Positions 1-5,151 of a DNA stretch of 5,826 nt are shown piece after piece. The notes beneath the pieces are model-generated. The model was not told where the DNA came from, did no database searches, and saw nothing but the letters and a program-made list of their open reading frames with translations. The position numbers and the translations under genes were made by a program. This DNA comes from an uncultured Trueperaceae bacterium (GTDB taxonomy: Bacteria > Deinococcota > Deinococci > Deinococcales > Trueperaceae): the NCBI GenBank assembly GCA_937911855.1, contig CALDPK010000043.1, positions 1 to 5,826 on the forward strand. Direction: 5' to 3'. The stretch's first letter is position 1. The number at the start of each line of letters is the position of its first letter.

Positions 1-118
1 CCAGTTCGACGAGCCGCTGGAACGGGCTTTCGATGTCGATGCGCACCATGCCCAGCTTCCGCCCCTGCGCAATCAGCCGATTGACCTTGGAGGTCGAGAG
101 GTTGAGCTGACTGGCGAT
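1..118 (-). pseudogene. SorC/DeoR-type helix-turn-helix fragment fused in frame to the solute-binding protein
   Basis: Residues from about 363 onward of the minus-strand frame read as the DNA-binding segment of a SorC-family sugar-responsive regulator. IASQLNLSTSKVNRLIAQ supplies the turn and recognition helix. GRKLGMVRIDIESPFQRLVEL then matches the usual step from the winged region (GMVRI.I) into the start of the sugar-binding domain (SPF..LVELE). SorC proteins are cytoplasmic and normally carry about 20-30 further residues ahead of this point, including the first helix of the fold. Those are absent and are replaced by the binding protein. I infer that a complete SorC effector domain may continue beyond the left edge. 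A cytoplasmic DNA-binding domain behind a signal peptide would make little functional sense, so this is a fusion remnant or an assembly join. The identification rests on sequence pattern alone. Confidence 0.75.
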
Positions 119-1204
119 GGCCTGGATGACTTCGGTGTTGTAGAGGTCGCCGATCGCGGGGCTGAAGTCGAACTCGATGGTCACGCCGTCCGGGTAACCG
201 GCTTCGGCCAGGAGTTCACGGGCGCGCTCGGGGTCGTACTCGTAGCGGGTGACTTCCGGGTTGTAACCCAGTGCGAAGGGCAGGACCACGGTTGCGGTCG
301 AGGTGGCGTAGCCGCTCAGTACGTTCTCGATGATGCTTTCGATGTCGACGGCGTGGTTGATGGCCTGACGCACGCGGACGTCCTGCAGCGGTGATTCGAC
401 GTCCTGGCGGAAGACGATGGTCTGCGCCACGGCGCTGTCGGTCTGGATGACGTGGGCGACGCCGCTTGCATCAACCAGGTCGATGAGTTCGGGGGTCACG
501 TGTTCGATGAAGTCTACGCCGCCGGAGATGAGTTCGGCGAGCTGCACGGAGTGGTCGGGGATGATGCGGAAGGTCAGGCTGGTCGCTTCAGGTGCGCCGG
601 CCCAGTAGTCGGGGTTGGCTTCCAGGCGGATGAACTCGCCGGGAACGTCCCTGACGAACACGAACGGGCCGGTGCCGATGGGGTGGCGGTTGAATTCGGT
701 GCTGTCGCTGTGCGGGTCCTGCACCATGCTGGGCGCGCCGATCAGGAAGCCGGTGGCTTTGCTGGGCAGCAGTGGGTCGACGTCGACGGTGAAGATGTCG
801 ACGGTGTAGTCGTCGACTACGGCTGCGCCGGTGACGGTGCTGCCGAGGCTGGCGCGGTCGGCCTCTTCAGACGCGAGGCGCACGATGTTCAGGTGCACGG
901 CGTGGGCGTCGAGTGGTTCGCCGTTGTGGAAGCTGACGCCTTCGCGGATCTTGAAGCGCCAGGTGTTGTTGTCGATGAGCTCCCATGACTCGGCGAGGCT
1001 GGGCTGGAGTGTGCCGTCGGGATCTAGCCTGGTGAGACCGTCGAACATGGCCATCATGATGTGGGCGGAGCCACTGAGGCCGCGCTGGGGATCGTAATGT
1101 TCACCGTTGCTGTCGGCACCGATGGTGATGTCGCGCTGGGCGAATGCAAAGCCGGCAGTCACCAGCAGGGCCGGGAGTGCGAAACGTCTGAGGAAGTTCT
1201 TCAT
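1..1204 (-). CDS. Extracytoplasmic solute-binding protein, SBP_bac_5 type (peptide/nickel/oligosaccharide ABC importer), 3' part replaced by a SorC-like sequence and cut by the window edge
   Basis: This is the periplasmic or surface ligand-capturing subunit of an ABC importer. The frame is open for 401 codons and reaches the left edge without a stop. The start is ATG 1204-1202, preceded by an AAGGAG-type ribosome site at 1213-1219. Residues 1-22 form a type I signal peptide (charged MKNFLRR, hydrophobic core, AFA before Q23). Family hallmarks follow: PQRGL (39-43), WRFKIREGVSFHNGEPLDA (82-100), HPIGTGPF (174-181), NPDYW (197-201), VRQAINHAVD (278-287) and YDPERARELLAEAGYPDG (323-340). Members usually run about 500-550 residues. 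Here family resemblance ends at about residue 366 and a regulator helix-turn-helix continues in frame (separate entry). No permease or ATPase gene is in the window, so the substrate cannot be named: peptides, metals and cello- or other oligosaccharides are all known ligands of the family. It diverges from a GntR-type regulator that may control it. The family call is firm; the intactness of the protein is doubtful. Confidence 0.9.
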   Translation of the reverse strand, partial: MKNFLRRFALPALLVTAGFAFAQRDITIGADSNGEHYDPQRGLSGSAHIMMAMFDGLTRLDPDGTLQPSLAESWELIDNNTWRFKIREGVSFHNGEPLDAHAVHLNIVRLASEEADRASLGSTVTGAAVVDDYTVDIFTVDVDPLLPSKATGFLIGAPSMVQDPHSDSTEFNRHPIGTGPFVFVRDVPGEFIRLEANPDYWAGAPEATSLTFRIIPDHSVQLAELISGGVDFIEHVTPELIDLVDASGVAHVIQTDSAVAQTIVFRQDVESPLQDVRVRQAINHAVDIESIIENVLSGYATSTATVVLPFALGYNPEVTRYEYDPERARELLAEAGYPDGVTIEFDFSPAIGDLYNTEVIQAIASQLNLSTSKVNRLIAQGRKLGMVRIDIESPFQRLVEL

Positions 1205-1267
1205 TTTTTGGTACTCCTTTTTTCGACCGGGCACCGCCATCCGGGGTGAGGTCGTCCAGGCTGCGTC

Positions 1268-1286
1268 CGTCACCAGATGAGTGACG
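1268..1286. repeat. 6-bp perfect inverted repeat, CGTCAC-N7-GTGACG
   Basis: CGTCAC at 1268-1273 and GTGACG at 1281-1286 are exact reverse complements around a 7-base centre. The dyad lies 64 bases upstream of the binding-protein start. It could be an operator half-site pair or a small hairpin in that gene's untranslated leader. A 6-bp dyad of this sort also arises by chance, so the functional call is weak. Confidence 0.3.
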
Positions 1287-1413
1287 CACTATCCATCGAC
1301 AGGCAACTGCTCCTCTGCTCAAAGAACTTTACGTGTGCCCCCGAGACCGGAATCGCTCCGCTCTGCTAGAGTTGCCGGACAGGTTGATAACCAGCCGTTA
1401 CAGCGTAATGGCA

Positions 1414-1438
1414 CACTGTATCACCAGGTGGTACAGTG
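1414..1438. promoter_or_regulatory. Probable operator: 25-bp near-perfect inverted repeat upstream of the GntR gene
   Basis: The left arm CACTGTATCACC (1414-1425) and right arm GGTGGTACAGTG (1427-1438) pair at 11 of 12 positions around a single central A. The only mismatch is T1421 against G1431. The dyad sits 68 bases ahead of the GntR start codon and within the divergent intergenic region. GntR-family dimers bind inverted repeats, and many repress their own promoter, so this is the natural candidate for autoregulation. It might also act on the divergent binding-protein gene. The symmetry is seen directly; the binding partner is inferred. Confidence 0.6.
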
Positions 1439-1497
1439 GATGCAACAGTTCGGGGCGAAGCGTAGAAACTCTTCGGGGGCTGAAATACAACAAGCTT

Positions 1498-1503
1498 GGA
1501 GAG
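1498..1503 (+). promoter_or_regulatory. Ribosome binding site that fixes the GntR start at GTG 1507
   Basis: GGAGAG lies a few bases before GTG 1507-1509, with five bases between GGAG and the start codon. The open frame extends back to an ATG at 1333, but that start has no comparable site. It would also place the 25-bp dyad and a 58-residue segment without family resemblance inside the coding region. Confidence 0.7.
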
Positions 1504-1506
1504 AGT

Positions 1507-2508
1507 GTGAACAAGCCTCTAAAGCCTGAACCGACATGGCTGCGCGAGATCGTCGTTGACCGGTCTGACGCCACCCCACCCGTGGAACAGATCGCCAACG
1601 CCATCCGCAACAAGATCGCCGTCGGCCAGCTCAAAGCCAGTGAAGTACTGCCTTCAGTCCGCACGATGGCCCGCCAGGTCGGTACGACACCCGCAACCGT
1701 CTCCCGCACCTACCAGCTGCTCCAGCGCGAAGGACTGCTCACCACCCAGACCGGTCTGGGCACCACCGTCGCCGACCTCGAGAACCTCCAGCAGTCCGCC
1801 CGCAGTGGCATACTTGACGCCGCCGGCCAGGTCATAGATCAGGCGATGAGCTCACTCAGCGCGCTCGGACTCGGCGCAGAAGAACTCGAAACCCTCCTGC
1901 GCTCACGCGCCGCCAACTCTACGCAGCCGCTGCGCGTCGTATTCATCGCCCGCGTCCACACCAACATGCCGCTTTACGACCGGCAACTGCGCTCGACATT
2001 CCGCGGCATGCCCGTGGAGATCGAATGCTTGCCACTGGAGCGCCTCGAGCAGGCCGACCCTGCCGCTGAGGCCGCGGTGGAAACAGCGGACATAATCACC
2101 TCGCTCGTGACGTACAAGCGCATCCTGGCGGAAGTTCTCCCACAGGAAACAGAGGTGCGTTACCTCATCGCCGAAGTCGTGATGGACGCGGCCGAAGCCC
2201 TTTCCGACCTGCCGCCTGACACCGAGATAGCACTTATCGCCGGTGAACGCTTCCGCACGGTAGCCCTGGGCATGCTGCACACTTACGGCGCGCCGGAACG
2301 CATCACGGTAGTGCGCGACATTTACGACGAGGATGCCCTGCGGGCCATCCCCCGGGACGTAGTCGTGGTCCGCACCTTCCAGCACAAGGACCGGATTCAG
2401 GCGCTGCTCCCGAATCACCAGCTGATCTGCATCGACTTCGAACTGCGAGCGGACTCACTCAACCGCCTGCGGGAGTTCGCCGCTTCGCTGCTGGAGGTTC
2501 AGCACTGA
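1507..2508 (+). CDS. GntR-family transcriptional regulator with an alpha/beta C-terminal effector-like domain
   Basis: This is a cytoplasmic DNA-binding regulator of 333 residues from the GTG start. The GntR winged helix-turn-helix covers about residues 14-90: PPVEQIANAIRNKIAVGQL, then the LPSVRTMARQVGTTPATVSR core, recognition helix TPATVSRTYQLLQ (61-73) and wing GLLTTQTGLGTTVAD. A helical linker follows (about 98-135), resembling the dimerising tail of the YtrA subgroup. From about residue 141 the protein continues for nearly 190 residues with alternating strands and helices (LRVVFIAR, VRYLIAEVV, TEIALIAGERF, ITVVRDIY, DVVVVRTF, HQLICIDFEL). This resembles a periplasmic-binding-protein or receiver-like sensor fold. 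YtrA-type repressors are usually only about 120-130 residues, so the long C-terminus is unusual and I do not recognise its family. A likely operator lies just upstream. The divergent binding-protein gene is the obvious possible target. The DNA-binding call is firm; ligand and targets are unknown. Confidence 0.88.
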   Translation: MNKPLKPEPTWLREIVVDRSDATPPVEQIANAIRNKIAVGQLKASEVLPSVRTMARQVGTTPATVSRTYQLLQREGLLTTQTGLGTTVADLENLQQSARSGILDAAGQVIDQAMSSLSALGLGAEELETLLRSRAANSTQPLRVVFIARVHTNMPLYDRQLRSTFRGMPVEIECLPLERLEQADPAAEAAVETADIITSLVTYKRILAEVLPQETEVRYLIAEVVMDAAEALSDLPPDTEIALIAGERFRTVALGMLHTYGAPERITVVRDIYDEDALRAIPRDVVVVRTFQHKDRIQALLPNHQLICIDFELRADSLNRLREFAASLLEVQH

Positions 2509-2509
2509 G

Positions 2510-3607
2510 TCAGCGCCGTGCGCATTCGGCGCCAAGATGCTGTTCCAGTACCGCCATCTGCGGGCGGTCCACTCCTCCTTCTGGTTCCAGGCTCAGCGGG
2601 TAATCACCCCACCAGGGACCGGCCGACCAGGCGGTGCCCCCGATGCAGTGCCTGTCCAGCTCGTCGAGGAACTCTTCGAGCACCGGGAGCCACCTGGGAT
2701 CGTCCCGGGGCACGCCGTACTCGCCGAGGAAGCCCCGGGCGTCATTCTCGGCGAGCCAAGCGGTGAACGGAGCCAGCATCTCGCTGACCGTAAGTGAACT
2801 CCGGCCTTCGAACCCGCCGGAGTATGAGCCCGAGTAGTCCTCATCGAAGTACTGGTGCGCCTCGAACATCATGTTGTCAGCAGGGTCCTGCACGTCCTCG
2901 AGCTCCGGGTTGACTTCGGCCCAGCGCCAGGCGCCACTCCAGGCGTTACCGGGCACCAGCACGAGCGTTTCTGCGTCGACCTGGCGGATTGCACTCAACG
3001 CGGCCTGCGCAGCCAGCGGCCACATGCCGAAACTTTCAGGGGTCAGGTAAGTAGGTTCGTTCATCAGCGCGAAGGCGTAAACCCCCGGCTGGTCCGTGAG
3101 CTCGGACGCCAGCCTACGCCAGAAATCAGCGAAGGCGGCATTCGGCACAGCGTCAGTCCCTATCAGGCGGTGCTCTCCGCAGTAGGGCGACGAGCCTTGC
3201 TCCCACACGTCGCAATGACGGCCGTAGTTGTGGGGATCGACGATCACCTGCAGCCCGTGGCTGTGCGCCAGGGCAATGAACTCCTTGATCCGTGACAGTT
3301 CAGCAGCGATGAACGCGCCGAACAGTGCCGGCTGCAGTCGTTCCCAGCGGAACGGCATGCGGACAACGTCGAAACCTTTGGCAGCGAAGTAGCTGAGGCT
3401 GGCTTCCCCTGGATAGATGTAATCGGTACCGTAAACACCCGGGTAGGGCCTGGCTGGCTCCACCCCGAACTCAGCTCCTGAGAGGTTCACACCACGCATC
3501 ATCCGGGCAGGTGGGTTTGTGTCAACGTCACCGTTTGCGCTGGTGGCTGTACATGCTGTCAGCAGCACGATCAACAGTGACAACCAGAATCTGTGCTTCC
3601 CGTTCAT
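2510..3607 (-). CDS. Glycoside hydrolase family 5 endoglucanase-like lipoprotein
   Basis: This is a retaining glycosidase of 365 residues, probably cleaving beta-1,4-glucan or a related beta-glycan outside the cytoplasm. Residues 1-19 are a lipoprotein signal with lipobox L16-T17-A18-C19, so Cys19 should carry lipid and anchor the enzyme in the envelope. GH5 landmarks appear in order: RGVNLSGAEFG (38-48, strand 1), FDVVRMPFRWERLQP (79-93, with conserved Arg83), VIVDPHNYGRH (121-131), ALMNEP (180-185, acid/base Glu184), FEAHQYFD (248-255), GFLGEYG (292-298, nucleophile Glu296) and GTAWSAGPWWGDY (324-336). All catalytic residues are present and the length is normal for a single-domain enzyme. 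The NLSGAEFG opening recalls the GH5_5 endoglucanases. Cys132 and Cys143, and Cys321 and Cys362, could form disulfides. GGGGGAG-like purines near 3617-3622 suit the ATG at 3607. It follows the membrane-protein gene after 73 bases, and its stop is one base from the convergent GntR stop. Confidence 0.93.
   Translation of the reverse strand: MNGKHRFWLSLLIVLLTACTATSANGDVDTNPPARMMRGVNLSGAEFGVEPARPYPGVYGTDYIYPGEASLSYFAAKGFDVVRMPFRWERLQPALFGAFIAAELSRIKEFIALAHSHGLQVIVDPHNYGRHCDVWEQGSSPYCGEHRLIGTDAVPNAAFADFWRRLASELTDQPGVYAFALMNEPTYLTPESFGMWPLAAQAALSAIRQVDAETLVLVPGNAWSGAWRWAEVNPELEDVQDPADNMMFEAHQYFDEDYSGSYSGGFEGRSSLTVSEMLAPFTAWLAENDARGFLGEYGVPRDDPRWLPVLEEFLDELDRHCIGGTAWSAGPWWGDYPLSLEPEGGVDRPQMAVLEQHLGAECARR
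2513..2532. repeat. Hairpin-forming inverted repeat at the convergent gene ends
   Basis: GCGCCG (2513-2518) and CGGCGC (2527-2532) are exact reverse complements around an 8-base loop. They lie just past the GntR stop and inside the last codons of the GH5 gene. The position suits a shared transcription stop for the convergent genes, but there is no T-run on either strand, so it is not a canonical intrinsic terminator. Confidence 0.3.
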
Positions 3608-3645
3608 TCTCCTGATCTCCCCCGTCCCCGCCGTTTACCGCGGCA

Positions 3646-3666
3646 CCATGGGCCCGTTCGCCATGG
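3646..3666. repeat. Paired CCATGG hexamers in the gap between the membrane-protein and GH5 genes
   Basis: CCATGG occurs at 3646-3651 and again at 3661-3666. Because each copy is itself a palindrome, the pair can also form a 6-bp stem with a 9-base loop. It sits in the 73-base gap between two same-strand genes and could reduce read-through or affect messenger stability. No T-run follows on the minus strand, and no function is demonstrated. Confidence 0.25.
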
Positions 3667-3680
3667 ATCGTGAATCGAAT

Positions 3681-4367
3681 TTACGTCCTACGTAGGCCGG
3701 ATTGCGGTTTCGCAGTGGCAAGCTCCCTGCGCGCCGCTGCACTATGCCAGGCCGCGAGCAGAAGCAGGCTGATGCCCAGCAGCAGGCCGTGGGCAATGCG
3801 CAGCCACGGCGGCCCGAAGAACTGGGGCAAGTAAAGCGCGAGCAGTACAGCAACTGATATCGCTGGCAGAGCGGTCCCCTGCCCGGCACGCCTTACGGCG
3901 ACGGCAAGGAGAATGCCGGCAGCAGCCATCACCAGCAGTCCCAACCCAAAAGTCGTGAGGGCGAAGGGATCGTTGCGGACCGCATCCATCAGGGCAACCC
4001 GGCTGGCAGCGTCACTCAGTTCCGCAGACACGGCGATCACATGCAGGCCGAATGATTCGGCACCGTAGAACGGCAGGACCAGGCCGGCGCCTAGCATGGC
4101 CAGGAGCGCCATGCCTCTGGCTGCGGGCTCGCCCGGGCCCTTCATAAGTACGCCCAGGACAGCTGTGGTCGCGACGGCAACACAGATGAACGCCAGTGCG
4201 CCGAACAGGTGCGATGGTATCCACCAGCCGCTCGCCGTGGCGGCAACCAGGCCGGCATCGGTTCCCGTAGCATCCTGCCAGGGCCTGGTCAGCGGGAACA
4301 GCGCAAACAGCACACCCGCCAATGCCAGCGAGACCGTCCCGATCCTCAGATAAATCCTTCTGTTCAT
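3681..4367 (-). CDS. Six-helix integral membrane protein of unknown function
   Basis: This 228-residue protein is mostly hydrophobic, with six likely transmembrane segments at about residues 9-27, 51-75, 85-112, 135-158, 166-183 and 188-207. The first helix follows a basic start (MNRRIYLR), which favours a cytoplasmic N-terminus. The basic tail (AARRELATAKPQSGLRRT) would also be cytoplasmic. Charged or polar residues are sparse in the helices; YGAESFGLHV (101-110) inside helix 3 is the most polar membrane stretch. No transport or catalytic motif is recognisable, so no function is given. The start is ATG 4367, because GAAGGAG at 4374-4380 stands six bases before it. The open frame reaches back 26 more codons, but that would overlap the preceding gene and has no such site. 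It lies 28 bases after the DUF1905 gene and 73 bases before the GH5 gene, all on one strand, so it is probably co-transcribed with at least the former. Confidence 0.85.
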   Translation of the reverse strand: MNRRIYLRIGTVSLALAGVLFALFPLTRPWQDATGTDAGLVAATASGWWIPSHLFGALAFICVAVATTAVLGVLMKGPGEPAARGMALLAMLGAGLVLPFYGAESFGLHVIAVSAELSDAASRVALMDAVRNDPFALTTFGLGLLVMAAAGILLAVAVRRAGQGTALPAISVAVLLALYLPQFFGPPWLRIAHGLLLGISLLLLAAWHSAAARRELATAKPQSGLRRT

Positions 4368-4373
4368 TGTTTG

Positions 4374-4380
4374 CTCCTTC
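4374..4380 (-). promoter_or_regulatory. Ribosome binding site for the six-helix membrane protein
   Basis: On the minus strand this reads GAAGGAG, a near-ideal Shine-Dalgarno sequence, six bases before ATG 4367-4365. It decides between this start and the upstream in-frame ATG at 4445, which would overlap the end of the DUF1905 gene by about 50 bases. Confidence 0.75.
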
Positions 4381-4395
4381 GCTCGCCCGGCGTGT

Positions 4396-4689
4396 TCAGG
4401 CAGCCTCGCCCACCCACAGCTGCACCTCGGCGACATCGCCTTCACTCAGCTCCTCGGCTCGCCTGATCGCGACCTTGACCGGCAGTATGTAGCCGCCGTC
4501 TTTGGGCCACATGGCCGTTTTCCAGTCGGTACCACCGATCCGGGCCCGTACCGGGATCATGCCCCAGCCGTATGACAGGAATCCCGAGTTCACCTTGATG
4601 ATCTCGCAGATGTCTTCCGGCACGCTGATGAAGTAGAAGGGCGCGGGGCCCCGCCAGTACCAGATGTCGCCTGTGAAAGCGAATTCCAT
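4396..4689 (-). CDS. DUF1905-domain protein
   Basis: This small soluble protein of 97 residues consists almost entirely of a DUF1905 domain. The family pattern is clear: FTGDIWYWRGPAPFYFISVP (5-24), SGFLSYGWGMIPVRARIGGTDW (35-56), PKDGGYILPVKVAIRRAEELSEGD (62-85) and a final beta strand VAEVQLWV. DUF1905 is a compact mostly-beta domain of unknown biochemical role, found alone or beside YdeI/OmdA-type domains; no partner domain is present. There is no signal peptide, so it should be cytoplasmic. The start is taken as ATG 4689 because the family sequence begins there. The 60 codons upstream in the same open frame are low-complexity Arg/Gly/Ser without homology. No good ribosome site precedes ATG 4689, which is odd and could mean a short or absent leader. 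It is probably the first gene of the leftward unit and diverges from the DUF393 gene 89 bases away. Confidence 0.85.
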   Translation of the reverse strand: MEFAFTGDIWYWRGPAPFYFISVPEDICEIIKVNSGFLSYGWGMIPVRARIGGTDWKTAMWPKDGGYILPVKVAIRRAEELSEGDVAEVQLWVGEAA

Positions 4690-4778
4690 GCGGCATGTTA
4701 AACGACAGGACCCGGCAGCCTGGCGCCTTGTCCGCAGCGACACGGTGGCCCGGTGCCCGCCGGCCCTATTGTGAGGTG

Positions 4779-5123
4779 ATGGCGCACCTGGTCTACGACG
4801 CTGATTGTGGCTTCTGCCGGCGGATCCTGACCCGCTACGGCAGGTTCCTGCGGCGCGACGTGCACCCACAGCCTCTGCAGGAGTTCAGGTCGGATGACCC
4901 CAGACTCCAGCGGCACGAACTGGAGCAGGCTATAACGCTGGTCCTTGATGACGGGCAGGCTTACTCCGGTGCCGAGGCGGTAGCCCGCGCAGTCGGTGGA
5001 GCCGCACTTGTGTACTTCGTGCCCGGTCTGCGGCAACTGGCTGATCTTACTTACGGGTGGGTGGCACAGAATCGCCACAGGCTGCCCGGCAGCTGCACGA
5101 CTAAGAGCTGCAGCGCCGACTGA
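4779..5123 (+). CDS. DUF393 (DCC-type) thiol-disulfide oxidoreductase-like protein
   Basis: This 114-residue protein has the DCC signature near its start: VYDADCGFCRR, with a CxxC pair at Cys10 and Cys13 placed as in thioredoxin-like redox proteins. The family C-terminal block is also present (YFVPGLRQLADLTYGWVAQNRHRLPG, about 79-104). The length is typical. DUF393 proteins are presumed to exchange thiols and disulfides, but their partners are mostly unknown. There is no signal peptide, so a cytoplasmic place is likely. The tail GSCTTKSC adds two more cysteines. ATG 4779 is preferred over the in-frame ATG at 4695 because the domain begins at once after it and the extra 28 residues have no resemblance to the family. 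The GAGG before it is too close (two bases) to be a good ribosome site, so GTG 4776 remains possible. It leads a rightward group, with the AraC gene starting 28 bases after its stop. Confidence 0.85.
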   Translation: MAHLVYDADCGFCRRILTRYGRFLRRDVHPQPLQEFRSDDPRLQRHELEQAITLVLDDGQAYSGAEAVARAVGGAALVYFVPGLRQLADLTYGWVAQNRHRLPGSCTTKSCSAD

Positions 5124-5151
5124 CACTGCCCAGCGGGTACCATCATCCACA

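Larger units (their letters stand above)
1205..1506. promoter_or_regulatory. Divergent intergenic region between the solute-binding protein and GntR regulator genes
   Basis: This stretch of about 300 bases must hold the promoters for both divergent genes. I see no convincing small gene in it: the short frames here lack good start sites and family resemblance. It contains the binding-protein ribosome site (1213-1219), a 6-bp dyad (1268-1286), the 25-bp dyad (1414-1438) and the GntR ribosome site (1498-1503). A TTGATA hexamer at 1384-1389 could be a -35 element for the rightward gene, but no good -10 lies at the right distance (TAATGG at 1406-1411 is weak). I therefore do not call individual promoters. 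Confidence 0.6.

Noticed and set aside
452..988. Long plus-strand open frame (178 codons) opposite the solute-binding protein gene
   Set aside because: Its composition is Val/Gly/Asp-rich with no family resemblance, and it is antisense to clear SBP_bac_5 sequence. High GC content produces such shadows.
1384..1411. TTGATA / TAATGG as a sigma-70 promoter for the GntR gene
   Set aside because: The -35 hexamer is reasonable, but the -10 matches poorly and spacing is 16. It is too weak to annotate as a promoter.
1333..1506. Extended N-terminus for the GntR regulator from ATG 1333
   Set aside because: The 58 extra residues look non-coding, the 25-bp dyad would fall within them, and GTG 1507 has a well-placed GGAG site.
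1903..2418. Minus-strand open frame of 171 codons inside the GntR gene
   Set aside because: It is antisense to the regulator's C-terminal coding region and shows no start-site or domain support.
4695..4778. Earlier start for the DUF393 protein at ATG 4695
   Set aside because: The extra 28 residues have no resemblance to the family, whose sequence begins right after ATG 4779.
4690..4869. N-terminal extension of the DUF1905 protein to 4869
   Set aside because: It is Arg/Ser/Gly-rich without homology and would overlap the start of the divergent DUF393 gene.
4996..5151. Earlier start for the AraC regulator at 4996
   Set aside because: It overlaps the DUF393 coding sequence in another frame and adds residues unlike AraC proteins.
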